Shown here one piece after another: positions 34,094 to 43,708 of a DNA stretch of 64,000 nucleotides. Below the pieces are notes generated by a model. The model ran no database searches, was not told the DNA's origin, and saw only the letters and a list, made by a program, of their open reading frames with translations. Positions within the stretch are counted from its first letter, which is position 1. Every line of letters begins with the position of its first letter. The stretch is from Bradyrhizobium sp. S69. Lineage in GTDB: Bacteria; Pseudomonadota; Alphaproteobacteria; Rhizobiales; Xanthobacteraceae. The stretch spans positions 118,992 to 182,991 of the forward strand of contig NZ_LMUK01000024.1 in NCBI RefSeq assembly GCF_009766005.1, read 5' to 3'. The translations under genes were made by a program, and so were the position numbers.

Positions 34094-36414
34094 GTGCTGC
34101 GCCCCGCTTGGCATCGCTGCGCATGGTTGCTGCCCCAGCCGGCGGCGCGGCCCGCCGCGTTCATCTCTTGATGCGACAGCGCGAAGCGTTGCGGCCGCCG
34201 TTTCGGCTGGCCTGGGACAATCTGGCGGCGCGCTTTCACGCCGACAAGCTTGAGGGCTGGGCGGCCGGCGTGCTTGATCTCGCCGACGTCAATGCCGGCC
34301 CCTCCTGCCTGGTGGCGTTCTGGCAGGTCAGCCGCGACCAGCCGACCGCAGATGGCATCGCGCCGCTGATCGTGGCGGCGCAGACATCGGCCAATATCTG
34401 CCGTTACGCCGGCGCGCAGGCCGCCGCGGCGACGCTCAACGCCGTCGCGGTCACCAAAAAGATCCTGACCGCGGCGCCTGGCCTGTCGCGGTGGTGGCGC
34501 GCGATGGACGATCTGGCGCAGCGCGCACCGGAATCGGTAGTGGCCGCGGCGGCGCGCATGGCCGAAATCCTCGGCGCCGGCGATATCCAATCCTTTGAGA
34601 GTTTTATCGCGGCGGGCCTGAAGCTCGCAGCCGGCAACAAGCAGAAGCGGCTGGCCTTCTTCACGTTGCAGGATGAACTCGCGCAGCAACTGGTGGAACG
34701 CGCCACGGCTGGCGCCGGATTCGCCGAGACCGAGCGCCAGACCAAGGCGTTCGTCACGGCGTTATGGGGCCGCCCGCCGCTGTTGCGCAGTTTTTCAGGC
34801 GGCACCGGCCAGGCCCCGCAACGCCGCGCCGGGATCGCGGGACCGTTGATCCGCCTGCCCGCGATCTATCGCGGCGTGCAGGGCGACGCCGCCTACGCGC
34901 TATACCGCGCGGCGGCGGCGCACGCGCAGGCCCATCTGATGTTCGGCGGCACACGGTTTGCGGTCGGAACCCTGAAACCGCTGCAGATCGCGCTGGTCAC
35001 CCTGATCGAGGATGCCCGCATCGAATCGCTGGCGGTGCGGCAACTACCCGGTCTGCGAAGACTGTGGTCGTCCTATCACGTCGCCACGCCGGCCGGGGTC
35101 GCCACCGCACCGACCTTGCTCGCCCGGCTGGCCCGCGCGCTGTTCGACCCGTCCTATGAGGACGATGACAGCTTTGTTGCCAAAGGACGCCTGATGTTCG
35201 AGGGCCGAATCTCGCGCCTCGAAGACCCGTCCATCAGCCGCGAGGTCGGCATGCTGCTTGGCAACGATCTCGGCCAGATGCGGATCCAGTTCAACGCCAA
35301 GACCTATGTGGTCGAGCCGGTCTATCGCGACGACGGGCTGGGCCTGTGGGACTTTGGCGACGATGCACCCGCCTCCGCCGAGACGCCCGATCTCGCGGTT
35401 GACGCAGCGCGACTTGAACAGCGCGAGGATCCCGATCAGCCGTCGCTGCATCCCGACGTGCAGGCAGGCGAAAATGCCGCCGGCCGCGCCCGCCCGGTGC
35501 CGCCGGACCAGCGCGGCATCGTGATCGCGAAATATCCGGAATGGGACCGCGCCCACCATGTCGAGCGGCCGGAATGGACGACGGTGCGGGAAGTCGCCGC
35601 GCGGCAGGGCGATCCGCTCATTGTGGAGGAAGCGCTTGATCGCGCCGACGTGCTGCGAAACCGGATCCGCCGGCTGGTCCGTGGTATCAGCGTCGGCCGC
35701 GCCATCAGGCTCAAGCGCCAGCTCGATGGCCATGACCTCGACGTCGATGCCATGCTCGATGCCGGCATCGCGCTGCGCATGGGCCAGCAACCCGATCCAC
35801 GCATCTTTCGCGCGACGATCTCCAAGCATCGCGACCTCGCAGCGTTGCTGCTGCTCGATATCTCGGAATCGACGCGGGATCGTCTCGCATCCGGGGCCTC
35901 GATCCTCGACGTCGAACGGCTGGCGGTTGCGGTGCTGGCCGAAGCCATGGGCGCGCTCGGCGATCCCTTCAGCCTGCTCGCCTTTGCCTCGAATGGACGG
36001 GAGGATGTGGAGATGACGACCGTCAAGGCGTTCGATCAACCCTATGATCGCGCCTGCATCGGCCGGTTGGCGGCGCTATCGTCGGGGCTGTCGACCCGGC
36101 TAGGCGCAGCTATTCGTCATGCCGGCGAGGCGATCAGCCATGTCAAAAGCTTCCGAAAGCTCGTCATCGTCCTGACCGATGGTGAGCCCTCCGATATCGA
36201 CGTCGCCGACCCGCTCGATCTTGTCGAGGACGCCCGGCGCGCCGCGATCGGTCTGCGCGCGCGCGGCATCGACGGGTTCGGTGTCGTGCTCGGCTCCAGT
36301 GCGGTGAATTCGGCCGCGCGTATTTTCGGTCGCGGCAATACCATGCTGGTGCCGCGGGTCGAAGATCTGCCGGCGCGCCTGTCGGAATTGTATTTCCGAC
36401 TGGCGCGGCGGTAG
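34090..36414 (+). CDS. CbbO/NorD-type von Willebrand factor A domain protein
   Basis: The 774-residue partner of the CbbQ-type ATPase has a long helical N-terminal part, an acidic/proline-rich linker near 430-470, and a C-terminal VWA domain with the MIDAS motif DISES at about residue 595 and LTDGEP further on. In the known pairs the VWA subunit recognises the client while the ATPase ring supplies force. It starts with a GTG that overlaps the upstream stop. The Cx-type client is not evident from the neighbourhood. Confidence 0.87.
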   Translation: MSAAPRLASLRMVAAPAGGAARRVHLLMRQREALRPPFRLAWDNLAARFHADKLEGWAAGVLDLADVNAGPSCLVAFWQVSRDQPTADGIAPLIVAAQTSANICRYAGAQAAAATLNAVAVTKKILTAAPGLSRWWRAMDDLAQRAPESVVAAAARMAEILGAGDIQSFESFIAAGLKLAAGNKQKRLAFFTLQDELAQQLVERATAGAGFAETERQTKAFVTALWGRPPLLRSFSGGTGQAPQRRAGIAGPLIRLPAIYRGVQGDAAYALYRAAAAHAQAHLMFGGTRFAVGTLKPLQIALVTLIEDARIESLAVRQLPGLRRLWSSYHVATPAGVATAPTLLARLARALFDPSYEDDDSFVAKGRLMFEGRISRLEDPSISREVGMLLGNDLGQMRIQFNAKTYVVEPVYRDDGLGLWDFGDDAPASAETPDLAVDAARLEQREDPDQPSLHPDVQAGENAAGRARPVPPDQRGIVIAKYPEWDRAHHVERPEWTTVREVAARQGDPLIVEEALDRADVLRNRIRRLVRGISVGRAIRLKRQLDGHDLDVDAMLDAGIALRMGQQPDPRIFRATISKHRDLAALLLLDISESTRDRLASGASILDVERLAVAVLAEAMGALGDPFSLLAFASNGREDVEMTTVKAFDQPYDRACIGRLAALSSGLSTRLGAAIRHAGEAISHVKSFRKLVIVLTDGEPSDIDVADPLDLVEDARRAAIGLRARGIDGFGVVLGSSAVNSAARIFGRGNTMLVPRVEDLPARLSELYFRLARR

Positions 36415-36468
36415 AGCATCATCGATGTCTGACTTGAAAGGCAGTCAATAGAGTTTGGGTTTTTTGTT

Positions 36469-36585
36469 CGTCATTGCGAGGAGCCCTTGCGACGAAGCAA
36501 TCCAGTCCTTGCTTTTTGCCCTGGATTGCTTCGCGGAGCCTGTCATCGGGCGGGCATTCGCCCGACCCGTTGGCTCGCAATGACG
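36469..36585. repeat. CGTCATTGCGAG dispersed inverted repeat
   Basis: The terminal inverted repeats CGTCATTGCGAG (36469-36480) and CTCGCAATGACG (36574-36585) enclose a second pair, GACGAAGCAATCCAG and CTGGATTGCTTCG, and a small GGGCGGGCATTCGCCCG-type hairpin. From memory this element is abundant in Bradyrhizobium. It sits between the convergent ends of the CbbO-like gene and amiE and may serve as a bidirectional transcript end. Confidence 0.78.
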
Positions 36586-36602
36586 GAGAAACGCCGCTCC
36601 AG

Positions 36603-37640
36603 CTAGCGGTGCGCTGCGACCTTGTTGGGGATGCCTTCGATCGGCGCCTCATCCGTTCCCACCGTCGGCCGGGTAAAGGACTCGACCATTTCGCGGGTGC
36701 CTTCCGGATCGGCGATCCATTTGTTGTAGAACTCATAAGGACAGGCCGCGAGACCGCGGTCGCCCTCGCCGGAGTTGATCAACCCGGTGTAGCCGCGATG
36801 CACCAGCTTGAAGAGATGGTTTTCCGATTGTCCGGTGCGGCGGGCATCGCGGATCAGCATCTTCGAAAGCTGGGCATACTGGATGCCGTATTCTTCCTCG
36901 CCGCATTCGCCGAGCGTGCGGCCATCGAAGCCGATGATCGCCGAATGGCCAAAATAAGAATAGACCCCGTCGAAGCCCGCGGCATTGGAAACCGCGACGT
37001 AACAATTATTCGCCCACGCCATCGCCTTCGCCATGATGACCTGCTGGTCCTTGGCCGGATACATGTAGCCCTGGCAGCGCACGATCAGCTCGGCGCCCTT
37101 CATGGCGCAGTCGCGCCAGATTTCCGGATAGTTGCCGTCATCGCAAATGATCAGCGAAACCTTCATGCCCTTCGGCCCGTCGGAGACGTAGGTGCAGTTG
37201 CCGGGGTACCAGCCCTCGATCGGAACCCACGGCATGATCTTGCGGTATTTCTGAACCACCTCGCCCTTGTCGTTCATCAGGATCAGCGTGTTGTAGGGCG
37301 CCTTCTTCGGATGTTCCTCGTGACGTTCGCCGGTGAGCGAGAACACGCCCCAGACTTTCGCCTTGCGGCAAGCTTCGGCGAAAATCTCGGTCTCCTCGCC
37401 GGGCACGACGGACGCGGTGTCGTACATTTCCTTGGAGTCGTACATGATGCCGTGGGTCGAATATTCCGGGAAGATCACCAGATCCATTCCGGGCAGGCCG
37501 GTCTTCATGCCGACGATCATCTCGCCGATCTTCCTGGCATTCGCCAAAACCTCCGCCTTGGTGTGAAGGCGAGGCATCTTGTAGTTCACGACGGCAACGC
37601 CGACCGTGTCATTGCTCGATGAAATATCGCCGTGCATCAT
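36603..37640 (-). CDS. amiE: Aliphatic amidase
   Basis: This cytoplasmic enzyme hydrolyses short aliphatic amides such as acetamide to the acid and ammonia. The 345-residue nitrilase-superfamily protein is very similar to Pseudomonas aeruginosa AmiE from its first residues ([18 protein letters not shown]) onward. The catalytic Glu59 (FPEYS), the Lys in KYRK and the nucleophile Cys in [11 protein letters not shown] are all present. The ATG at 37640 has AAGGAG at eight-base spacing. It lies downstream of amiC and amiR, behind an intrinsic terminator and two ANTAR-type hairpins, so expression probably depends on AmiR antitermination. Confidence 0.96.
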   Translation of the reverse strand: MMHGDISSSNDTVGVAVVNYKMPRLHTKAEVLANARKIGEMIVGMKTGLPGMDLVIFPEYSTHGIMYDSKEMYDTASVVPGEETEIFAEACRKAKVWGVFSLTGERHEEHPKKAPYNTLILMNDKGEVVQKYRKIMPWVPIEGWYPGNCTYVSDGPKGMKVSLIICDDGNYPEIWRDCAMKGAELIVRCQGYMYPAKDQQVIMAKAMAWANNCYVAVSNAAGFDGVYSYFGHSAIIGFDGRTLGECGEEEYGIQYAQLSKMLIRDARRTGQSENHLFKLVHRGYTGLINSGEGDRGLAACPYEFYNKWIADPEGTREMVESFTRPTVGTDEAPIEGIPNKVAAHR

Positions 37641-37807
37641 GTCGCTCTCTCCTTAGCGCTGTTTGCAAATCCGCTCAGTTCGTCGGTTCAGTCCGCCGGT
37701 CCGGTTCGCGCCCGCAGATAGCGCGCATCCCGCCCCGAAAAAATTCCAAAGTCGTCCGAGGCCCGCGGATCCGATTCAATCCGTGCCGATCGCAGGTCGC
37801 CAAACGC

Positions 37808-37844
37808 AAAAAAGCCCGACGAATCCTCGCGGATTCTTCGGGCT
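37808..37844 (-). terminator. Intrinsic terminator in the amiE leader
   Basis: On the minus strand AGCCCGAAGAATCC and GGATTCGTCGGGCT form a 14-position stem with one mismatch, closed by a GCGA tetraloop and followed at once by six T residues. It is a strong rho-independent terminator 168 bases upstream of amiE and about 90 bases after the amiR stop codon. Its position between a regulator with an ANTAR RNA-binding domain and the regulated enzyme marks it as the control point for amidase. Confidence 0.88.
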
Positions 37845-37859
37845 ACCTAGCCAACGCCA

Positions 37860-37914
37860 AACCAACGTCACTGGTGGTTCGGCAAATGACTACGGTTGAA
37901 ACATCCTTGTCCAA
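37860..37914 (-). promoter_or_regulatory. Putative ANTAR-target RNA: two hexaloop hairpins before the terminator
   Basis: Two hairpins can be folded by hand on the minus strand. The first (37914-37896) has a TTG.GAC/GT(T)TCAA stem with a hexaloop AAGGAT. The second (37879-37860) has arms AACCACC and GTTGGTT with one mismatch and a hexaloop AGTGAC. Both loops have A at position 1 and G at position 4, the hallmark of ANTAR-protein binding sites, and they are 16 bases apart. They start 18 bases after the amiR stop and precede the intrinsic terminator. AmiR binding here should allow read-through into amiE. Confidence 0.65.
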
Positions 37915-37932
37915 TCGCAGTCAGGTGCAAAA

Positions 37933-38544
37933 CTAAACATCTTTTATTCGGTACTGCAAGAGTTCATTTGCGTGGATGATCGCAGATGCCATGTCGTCCA
38001 TCGATAACCGCTTGGCCATCGCCTGGCGGCGGATATTTTCATACGCTTCCGCCTCGCTCAGTCCCTGGCCATCCATCAGGATCGATTTCGCCTTTTGGAT
38101 TCGCTGGATGCCCGACAGCTTGCGCTCGAGCTTGCGGATGCGCTTGTCGGTTTCGCGTTTCTCGAGCCAGATGCTGCGGGCGATGGTCAAATTGGTGAGC
38201 AGGCCAAACGGGCGGATCGGGCGCTCGATGACGGCGACCGCGCCTGCCTCCAGCACCAGTTGCAGCGTCGACGGATCCTCATAACCGACGATCGCGATCA
38301 GCGTCGGACGCAAGCCGTCACCCGACTTCAGGAGCCGCTGAATGTCGCCGCGAACATCGTGTTCGACGGCCAGCAGCATCACATCGGCGCTGTCGCTCCA
38401 GCATTCCGGAACCGGCCATTGCGTTTCGACCATGCATCCGATGCGGCGCAGATGTTCGACAAGGCTGACGCGTTCACTGTCCGGCGGGTGAACCACCTGG
38501 ACCCGAAGTCCGCGAAGGTCACGAAGGATCTGGATCGCCACCAC
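37933..38544 (-). CDS. amiR: Antitermination regulator AmiR
   Basis: The 203-residue protein has an N-terminal pseudo-receiver domain (LRGLRVQVVHPPDSER...; IAIVGYEDPSTL) and a C-terminal coiled coil plus ANTAR RNA-binding domain (KAKSILMDGQGLSEAEAYENIRRQAM, in parts, near 145-190). AmiR binds leader RNA and prevents termination unless held by AmiC. I chose the GTG at 38544 because GAGGA lies just upstream and amiC ends eight bases away; the longer frame runs inside amiC. Unlike in Pseudomonas, amiR here is directly upstream of the amiE leader. Confidence 0.93.
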   Translation of the reverse strand: MVAIQILRDLRGLRVQVVHPPDSERVSLVEHLRRIGCMVETQWPVPECWSDSADVMLLAVEHDVRGDIQRLLKSGDGLRPTLIAIVGYEDPSTLQLVLEAGAVAVIERPIRPFGLLTNLTIARSIWLEKRETDKRIRKLERKLSGIQRIQKAKSILMDGQGLSEAEAYENIRRQAMAKRLSMDDMASAIIHANELLQYRIKDV

Positions 38545-38551
38545 CGGGTCC

Positions 38552-39718
38552 TCAGTGATTGACGGTCTGGAGGTCTTCGGCCGACCAGTCGTCGAGGCTC
38601 TGCACGACGCAATAGGGGTCGGGCTTGATCCGCACGCCGGGATTCCAGACCGTCTGGAAGCGACCCGATTTGTCCAGCCGCGCGATCCGCGGCCAGAGAT
38701 AAGTGTGGTTGTTTTCCGGATCGATCCGAACCCGTCCCTGCGGGGCGTCGAACTCGGAATCGCGTAATTCCGGCAGCACGCGTTCCGGATCATCCGAACC
38801 GCAGCGCGCCAACGCGCGCATCGCCAGATGCACCTGGAAATAGGCGGCTTCCGCCGCTGCCGTCACCGGCGCATCGGCGCCGTATTTTTCCTTGAAGCTC
38901 GCCACGAAGCGCCGCGCCGAAGGCGAAGAAGACGTTTCGAAGAAGGGCGCCGCGGTGATATGACCCTCGGCCGCTTCCTGGTGCATCTCCGCCACTTCGG
39001 CCTCGCTGGTGGTGAGACTTGCGATCGGCATCTTGGCGGAGTCGAATCCTGCCTTTCGGTAGGCCTCGTAGAGCACCGAGGTGCCCTTCCCCACCACCGT
39101 CGAAAAGATCACGTCGGGCGAGGTCTTCTTGATCCGGTTGATGACCTTGTCGAAATCCTTCGGCTCCGCTGCGAGCGGAACGTAGATTTCGTCCAGCACC
39201 TCGCCGCGGCCCTGCACGACGAAGTCGGCCATCAGGCGATTGGACTCGTAAGGATAGATGTAGTTCGACCCCACCAGCAGGAAACGATTGCCATAGGTCG
39301 ACAGCAGGAATTTTGCCAGTTGCAGCGAATTCTGGTTCGGCGCCGCACCCGCATAGATGCAGTGCCGTGAATATTCGAAGCCCTCGTACAACGTCGGGTA
39401 AAACAGCAGCCCGCGATGGCTTTCGACGACGGGCAGCACGGCCTTGCGCGTGCTCGACATGTAGCAGCCGAACAACAGCCGGATGCGATCGACCTGAAAC
39501 AGCCGCTCCGCCAAGGAGCGGAACTGCTTCGGGTCGGAGGCCGGATCGTAGATCACGGGTTCGATCAGGCGATCGAGCACGCCACCGGCGGAATTGATCT
39601 CGCCGATGGCGAGCAGCGTCGCATTCAGTTGGGATTGCTCGACCGCGGACGTCACCCCGGTCTGTGAGAACAATACGCCGACGCGCCACGGCGCTTTGCT
39701 ATCTTCGCTGGAACTCAT
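38552..39718 (-). CDS. amiC: Amide-sensing negative regulator AmiC
   Basis: The 388-residue cytoplasmic protein has the type I periplasmic-binding-protein fold but no signal peptide, as known for AmiC, which binds acetamide and sequesters AmiR when no amide is present. Characteristic stretches are GVLFSQTGVTSAVEQSQ at about 14-30, GCYMSSTRKAVLPVVE and NYIYPYESNR. It is immediately upstream of amiR with seven bases between them, so the two are made together, as required for the complex. A related alternative, the urea/amide binding protein UrtA/FmdD, is exported and is therefore less likely. Confidence 0.92.
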   Translation of the reverse strand: MSSSEDSKAPWRVGVLFSQTGVTSAVEQSQLNATLLAIGEINSAGGVLDRLIEPVIYDPASDPKQFRSLAERLFQVDRIRLLFGCYMSSTRKAVLPVVESHRGLLFYPTLYEGFEYSRHCIYAGAAPNQNSLQLAKFLLSTYGNRFLLVGSNYIYPYESNRLMADFVVQGRGEVLDEIYVPLAAEPKDFDKVINRIKKTSPDVIFSTVVGKGTSVLYEAYRKAGFDSAKMPIASLTTSEAEVAEMHQEAAEGHITAAPFFETSSSPSARRFVASFKEKYGADAPVTAAAEAAYFQVHLAMRALARCGSDDPERVLPELRDSEFDAPQGRVRIDPENNHTYLWPRIARLDKSGRFQTVWNPGVRIKPDPYCVVQSLDDWSAEDLQTVNH

Positions 39719-39785
39719 GACCGACTTGAACCACTCCTGAGATCCGGCGACTGTACGTCAGATCCCGGGAAACTCAAATCACCGG

Positions 39786-40799
39786 TCAGCCGTTGCGGAA
39801 CGCATAAGCGTAGCCGTTGAGCGCCGGCGCGCCGCCGAGATGGGCGTAGAGAACTTTCGAGCCTTCGGGAAAGTAGCCCTTTTGCACCAGATCGATCATG
39901 CCCTGCATCGACTTGCCCTCATAGACCGGGTCGGTGATCATGCCCTCCAGCCGTGCGCTGAGGCGGATCGCATCCTTGGTCTCGTTGGAAGGCACGCCGT
40001 AGGCCGGATAGGCGTAGTCTTCCAGCAGCACAACGTCGTCTTCGCCGAGCTCTTTGCCGAGTTCAACCAGTTCGGCCGTCCTGCGCACGATCTCCAGCAC
40101 CTGCGCCTTGGTCTGTTTTGGGGTAAAGGACGCATCGATGCCGATCACGCGGCGCTCGCGTCCGTCCGCGGCAAAGCCCACCAGCATGCCGGCATGGGTT
40201 GAACCGGTCACGGTGCAGACGACGATGTAGTCGAAGGCAAAGCCCAGTTCCTTTTCCTGTGCGCGAACCTCCTCGGCAAAGCCGACATAGCCGAGGCCGC
40301 CGAATTTGTGCACGGAGGCGCCGGCCGGGATCGCATAGGGCTTGCCGCCCTTGGCCTTGACGTCGGCGATGGCGTCTTCCCAGCTTTGGCGAATACCGAT
40401 ATCGAATCCTTCGTCGACCATCTGCACGTCGGCCCCCATGATCCGGCTGAGCAAGATATTACCGACGCGGTCATAGACGGCATCCTCATGCGGCACCCAG
40501 CTCTCCTGCACCAGCCGGCACTTGAAGCCGATCTTGGCCGCGACCGCGGCGATCATCCTGGTGTGGTTCGACTGAACGCCGCCGATCGACACCAGGGTGT
40601 CGGCGTTGGAGGCGATGGCGTCGGGAATGATATATTCGAGCTTGCGCAGCTTGTTGCCGCCGAAGGCGAGACCGGAATTGCAGTCCTCGCGCTTGGCGTA
40701 AAGCTGCACCTTGCCACCGAGATGCTGGCTCAGGCGCTCCAGCTTCTCGATCGGGGTCGGCCCGAATGTGAGGGGATATCGCGCGAACTTCTTCAGCAT
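39786..40799 (-). CDS. acdS: 1-aminocyclopropane-1-carboxylate deaminase
   Basis: This PLP enzyme opens ACC, the plant ethylene precursor, to 2-oxobutyrate and ammonia. The 337-residue protein is very similar to rhizobial AcdS ([34 protein letters not shown]). It has the PLP lysine at about 50 and the discriminating residues of true ACC deaminases: Glu in DPVYEGKS and Leu in YAHLGG, where D-cysteine desulfhydrases have Ser and Thr. The ATG at 40799 has AGAGG upstream. It is divergent from an Lrp-type regulator and 67 bases upstream of amiC. It probably lowers ethylene in host plants or scavenges nitrogen. Confidence 0.95.
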   Translation of the reverse strand: MLKKFARYPLTFGPTPIEKLERLSQHLGGKVQLYAKREDCNSGLAFGGNKLRKLEYIIPDAIASNADTLVSIGGVQSNHTRMIAAVAAKIGFKCRLVQESWVPHEDAVYDRVGNILLSRIMGADVQMVDEGFDIGIRQSWEDAIADVKAKGGKPYAIPAGASVHKFGGLGYVGFAEEVRAQEKELGFAFDYIVVCTVTGSTHAGMLVGFAADGRERRVIGIDASFTPKQTKAQVLEIVRRTAELVELGKELGEDDVVLLEDYAYPAYGVPSNETKDAIRLSARLEGMITDPVYEGKSMQGMIDLVQKGYFPEGSKVLYAHLGGAPALNGYAYAFRNG

Positions 40800-40886
40800 G
40801 GGGCAACCTCTTGTGTCTGATCGGTCTAGTATTCCGGCGCCACGATGCCTAGCATTTTCCGCACGAATGGTGCTTTCAAGTTTGTA

Positions 40887-40903
40887 GGAAAATATGATAT
40901 TCC
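40887..40903. promoter_or_regulatory. Imperfect palindrome in the acdS/Lrp intergenic region
   Basis: GGAAAATATGATATTCC is an AT-rich imperfect inverted repeat (six of eight pairs match). It lies 88 bases upstream of the acdS start and 41 bases upstream of the lrp-type start. Its size and AT-rich core fit an Lrp/AsnC-type box for the divergent regulator. Functional assignment is inference. Confidence 0.5.
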
Positions 40904-40943
40904 ATCTCGATTTCTCGGCATCCATCTGCGACATCGTATCAAT

Positions 40944-41435
40944 ATGGCAACAAATCTGAAAGATTCTTTCACACCCGAGGCGATCGACGGCATCGACCTC
41001 AAGATGCTGCGCGCGCTGCAAAAGGACGGCCGAATTTCAAACGCGGAGCTCGCCCAAGCGGTTGATGTCAGCCCGGCGACCTGCCACCGGCGAACCCAAC
41101 GGCTGCTGGAGCAGGGATATGTCACGCAGGTGCGCGCGATGATCAATCCCAAAAAGGTCAATCGTGGCGCGCTGGTGATGGTCGGCGTGGTGCTCGACCG
41201 CTCCACACCGGAGAGTTTCGCCGACTTCGAAAAGGCGGCGGCAAAGCTCAAATTCGTTCTCGACTGCCATTTGGTAGCCGGAGACTTCGATTACTTCCTG
41301 AAAATCCGGGTCGGCGATATGGCGGACTTCAACAGGATCCACGGCGAGAAGCTGATCGCGTTGCCGGGCGTGCGGCAAACGCGAACATTTTTCGTGATGA
41401 AGGAAGTCGTCGACAACGCGCCGCTGGATTTTTAG
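40944..41435 (+). CDS. Lrp/AsnC-family regulator of ACC deaminase (AcdR-like)
   Basis: The 163-residue regulator has an N-terminal helix-turn-helix ([33 protein letters not shown], in parts) and a C-terminal RAM/AsnC effector domain. An Lrp-type gene divergent from acdS is the standard AcdR arrangement in many proteobacteria, where it responds to ACC or leucine. I chose the ATG at 40944 (MATNLKDS); a start at 40845 would add 33 residues and consume the intergenic promoter space. Confidence 0.88.
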   Translation: MATNLKDSFTPEAIDGIDLKMLRALQKDGRISNAELAQAVDVSPATCHRRTQRLLEQGYVTQVRAMINPKKVNRGALVMVGVVLDRSTPESFADFEKAAAKLKFVLDCHLVAGDFDYFLKIRVGDMADFNRIHGEKLIALPGVRQTRTFFVMKEVVDNAPLDF

Positions 41436-42191
41436 CTACACCTCAACGACGCGTTCGACATGCACGCGCCGGCAGTCCATTTCGTATTCGAGGTTGACGA
41501 CGGGTGGCCGGTTGAAATGCCAGGTCAGGCCGTTGCGAAATACGCCGCGCCGGCCGAGCTCGCTTTCAAGGATCGAATAGACGTCCTGCACGGTGTAGAG
41601 CTGAACACCGGTGGTCTGGCTCCAATCGCCGCCAAACGCGCCCATGCGCCGCTCCATTTCATCCAGCACCCACTTTGCCTTTTCGAGCATGGCTTCAGGG
41701 CTGGTCTCACCGAGGCGAACCGTATGGTCGCGGTAGTTGGCTTTGCCTTCCACCGACTCGCCGCTGCCGGCAACGACGAATGACGCGGGCGCGTTGAGCG
41801 CGACGGTCGTAAACGAAAAGGCATGAAAACCCGGTTCCGAGGGCGGATCGATCTTCGGACAGACATTGCTGCGCGCCACCGGATTGACGCCGTCCTTCAT
41901 GAGCCCCCAATCGACCAGCGTCTTGATGTAGATCTCGTTAAAGGCCTTAAAACCCTCTTCGGTGAACGGCGCGGGAGAGCGCAACTCACAGGCGCCGAAC
42001 GCCGTCAGCGGCCGGCCCGTCGCCCTGATGATTTCCGCGATCTTCTCGAACCCCTGCTTCAGCGGGACCACCTTTGCAAAACGAACCCGCTCGATCGCAA
42101 AGCCGGGCAGCGCGCCGATGCCGCATGAATATTGACTGACGCCGGGCATGAACCTGTAGCCGCCATTTGGCGCTTCAACCGTCTCGATCAT
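41436..42191 (-). CDS. Uncharacterised protein, possibly RidA-like deaminase of the CnbZ type
   Basis: The 251-residue soluble protein has a conserved-looking FGACELRSPAPFTEEGFKAFN segment (split) near 65-85 and KIDPPSEPGFHAFSF, patterns I associate loosely with a family annotated as 2-amino-5-chloromuconate deaminase (CnbZ). I am not certain of this match. It is the last gene of the LivFGMHK operon, 43 bases after the LivF-like gene, so it probably acts on the imported compound. It is convergent with, and abuts, the Lrp-type gene. Confidence 0.55.
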   Translation of the reverse strand: MIETVEAPNGGYRFMPGVSQYSCGIGALPGFAIERVRFAKVVPLKQGFEKIAEIIRATGRPLTAFGACELRSPAPFTEEGFKAFNEIYIKTLVDWGLMKDGVNPVARSNVCPKIDPPSEPGFHAFSFTTVALNAPASFVVAGSGESVEGKANYRDHTVRLGETSPEAMLEKAKWVLDEMERRMGAFGGDWSQTTGVQLYTVQDVYSILESELGRRGVFRNGLTWHFNRPPVVNLEYEMDCRRVHVERVVEV

Positions 42192-42234
42192 AGTGCCTCT
42201 CTAAATTGTCGACATTTTCTGTCGGATTTGAATT

Positions 42235-42958
42235 TCACGTCTCGAGCACGCCGAGATAGGCGTCGCGAATGATGGGATCGGCAAGTAATTGCGCGCCCTC
42301 GCCGTGCCGCACGATGCGGCCCATATCCATGATGAAGGCGGAATGGCAGAGATCGAGCGCGGTGATCACATCCTGCTCGACCAGCAGGATCGACATCCCC
42401 TCGGCGTTCAGGGCGCGCAACGCGGCGACGAGTTGCTCGACCAGCAGCGGCGACAATCCGAGCGACAATTCGTCGATCATCAGGAGCCGGGGAGCGCTCA
42501 TCAGCCCACGGCCGATCGCGCACATCTGCTGCTCGCCGCCGGACAGCGTCGCCGCCGCCTGGTGCCGGCGATCGCACAATTTCGGGAACGTGCCATAGAC
42601 CCGGTCGAGATCACGGTTCAATTCGCCCCTCGACACCTTTCGCGAATAGGCTCCCATCAACAGATTGTCCTCGACGCTCATGGCGCCGAACAGTCGCCGG
42701 CCTTCCGGGACGTGCACGATGCCGCGGGCGAGAATCTGCGCCGCGCGGTCCCCCGTGACATCCTTGTCGTCGGCGAAATAGATGCCGCCCTGCGTTGGGA
42801 TGAGGCCGGACAACGCGCGCATCAGGGTGGTTTTGCCGGCGCCGTTGGAGCCGATCAGTGCCGTGATCTCGCCGCGGCGCACCGCGATGTCGATGCCCCA
42901 GAGCACCTGGATCTCGCCATAGCCGGCACACAGGCCCTGCAGTTCGACGATCGGTGAA

Positions 42959-42966
<8 letters not shown>
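42235..42966 (-). CDS. Branched-chain amino acid-type ABC transporter ATPase LivF
   Basis: The 243-residue ATPase has Walker A (GSNGAGKTT, near 39), the signature LSGGEQQM near 135 and Walker B (LLMIDELSLGL). The short length, the LivF-type N terminus (VELQGLCAGYGEIQVLWGI, split) and the absence of the C-terminal LivG extension identify it as LivF rather than LivG. The ATG at 42966 or at 42975 is possible. It is fifth of five transporter genes in the order binding protein, LivH, LivM, LivG, LivF. Confidence 0.91.

Positions 42967-43700
<734 letters not shown>

Positions 43701-43708
<8 letters not shown>

Noticed and set aside
33293..36414. Assignment as Rubisco activase cbbQ-cbbO
   Set aside because: No Rubisco or Calvin-cycle gene is nearby. 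The pair type is kept but the client is not named.
39786..40799. D-cysteine desulfhydrase as an alternative for acdS
   Set aside because: The Glu and Leu that distinguish true ACC deaminases are present, the protein is very close to rhizobial AcdS as I recall it, and an Lrp-type regulator is divergent.
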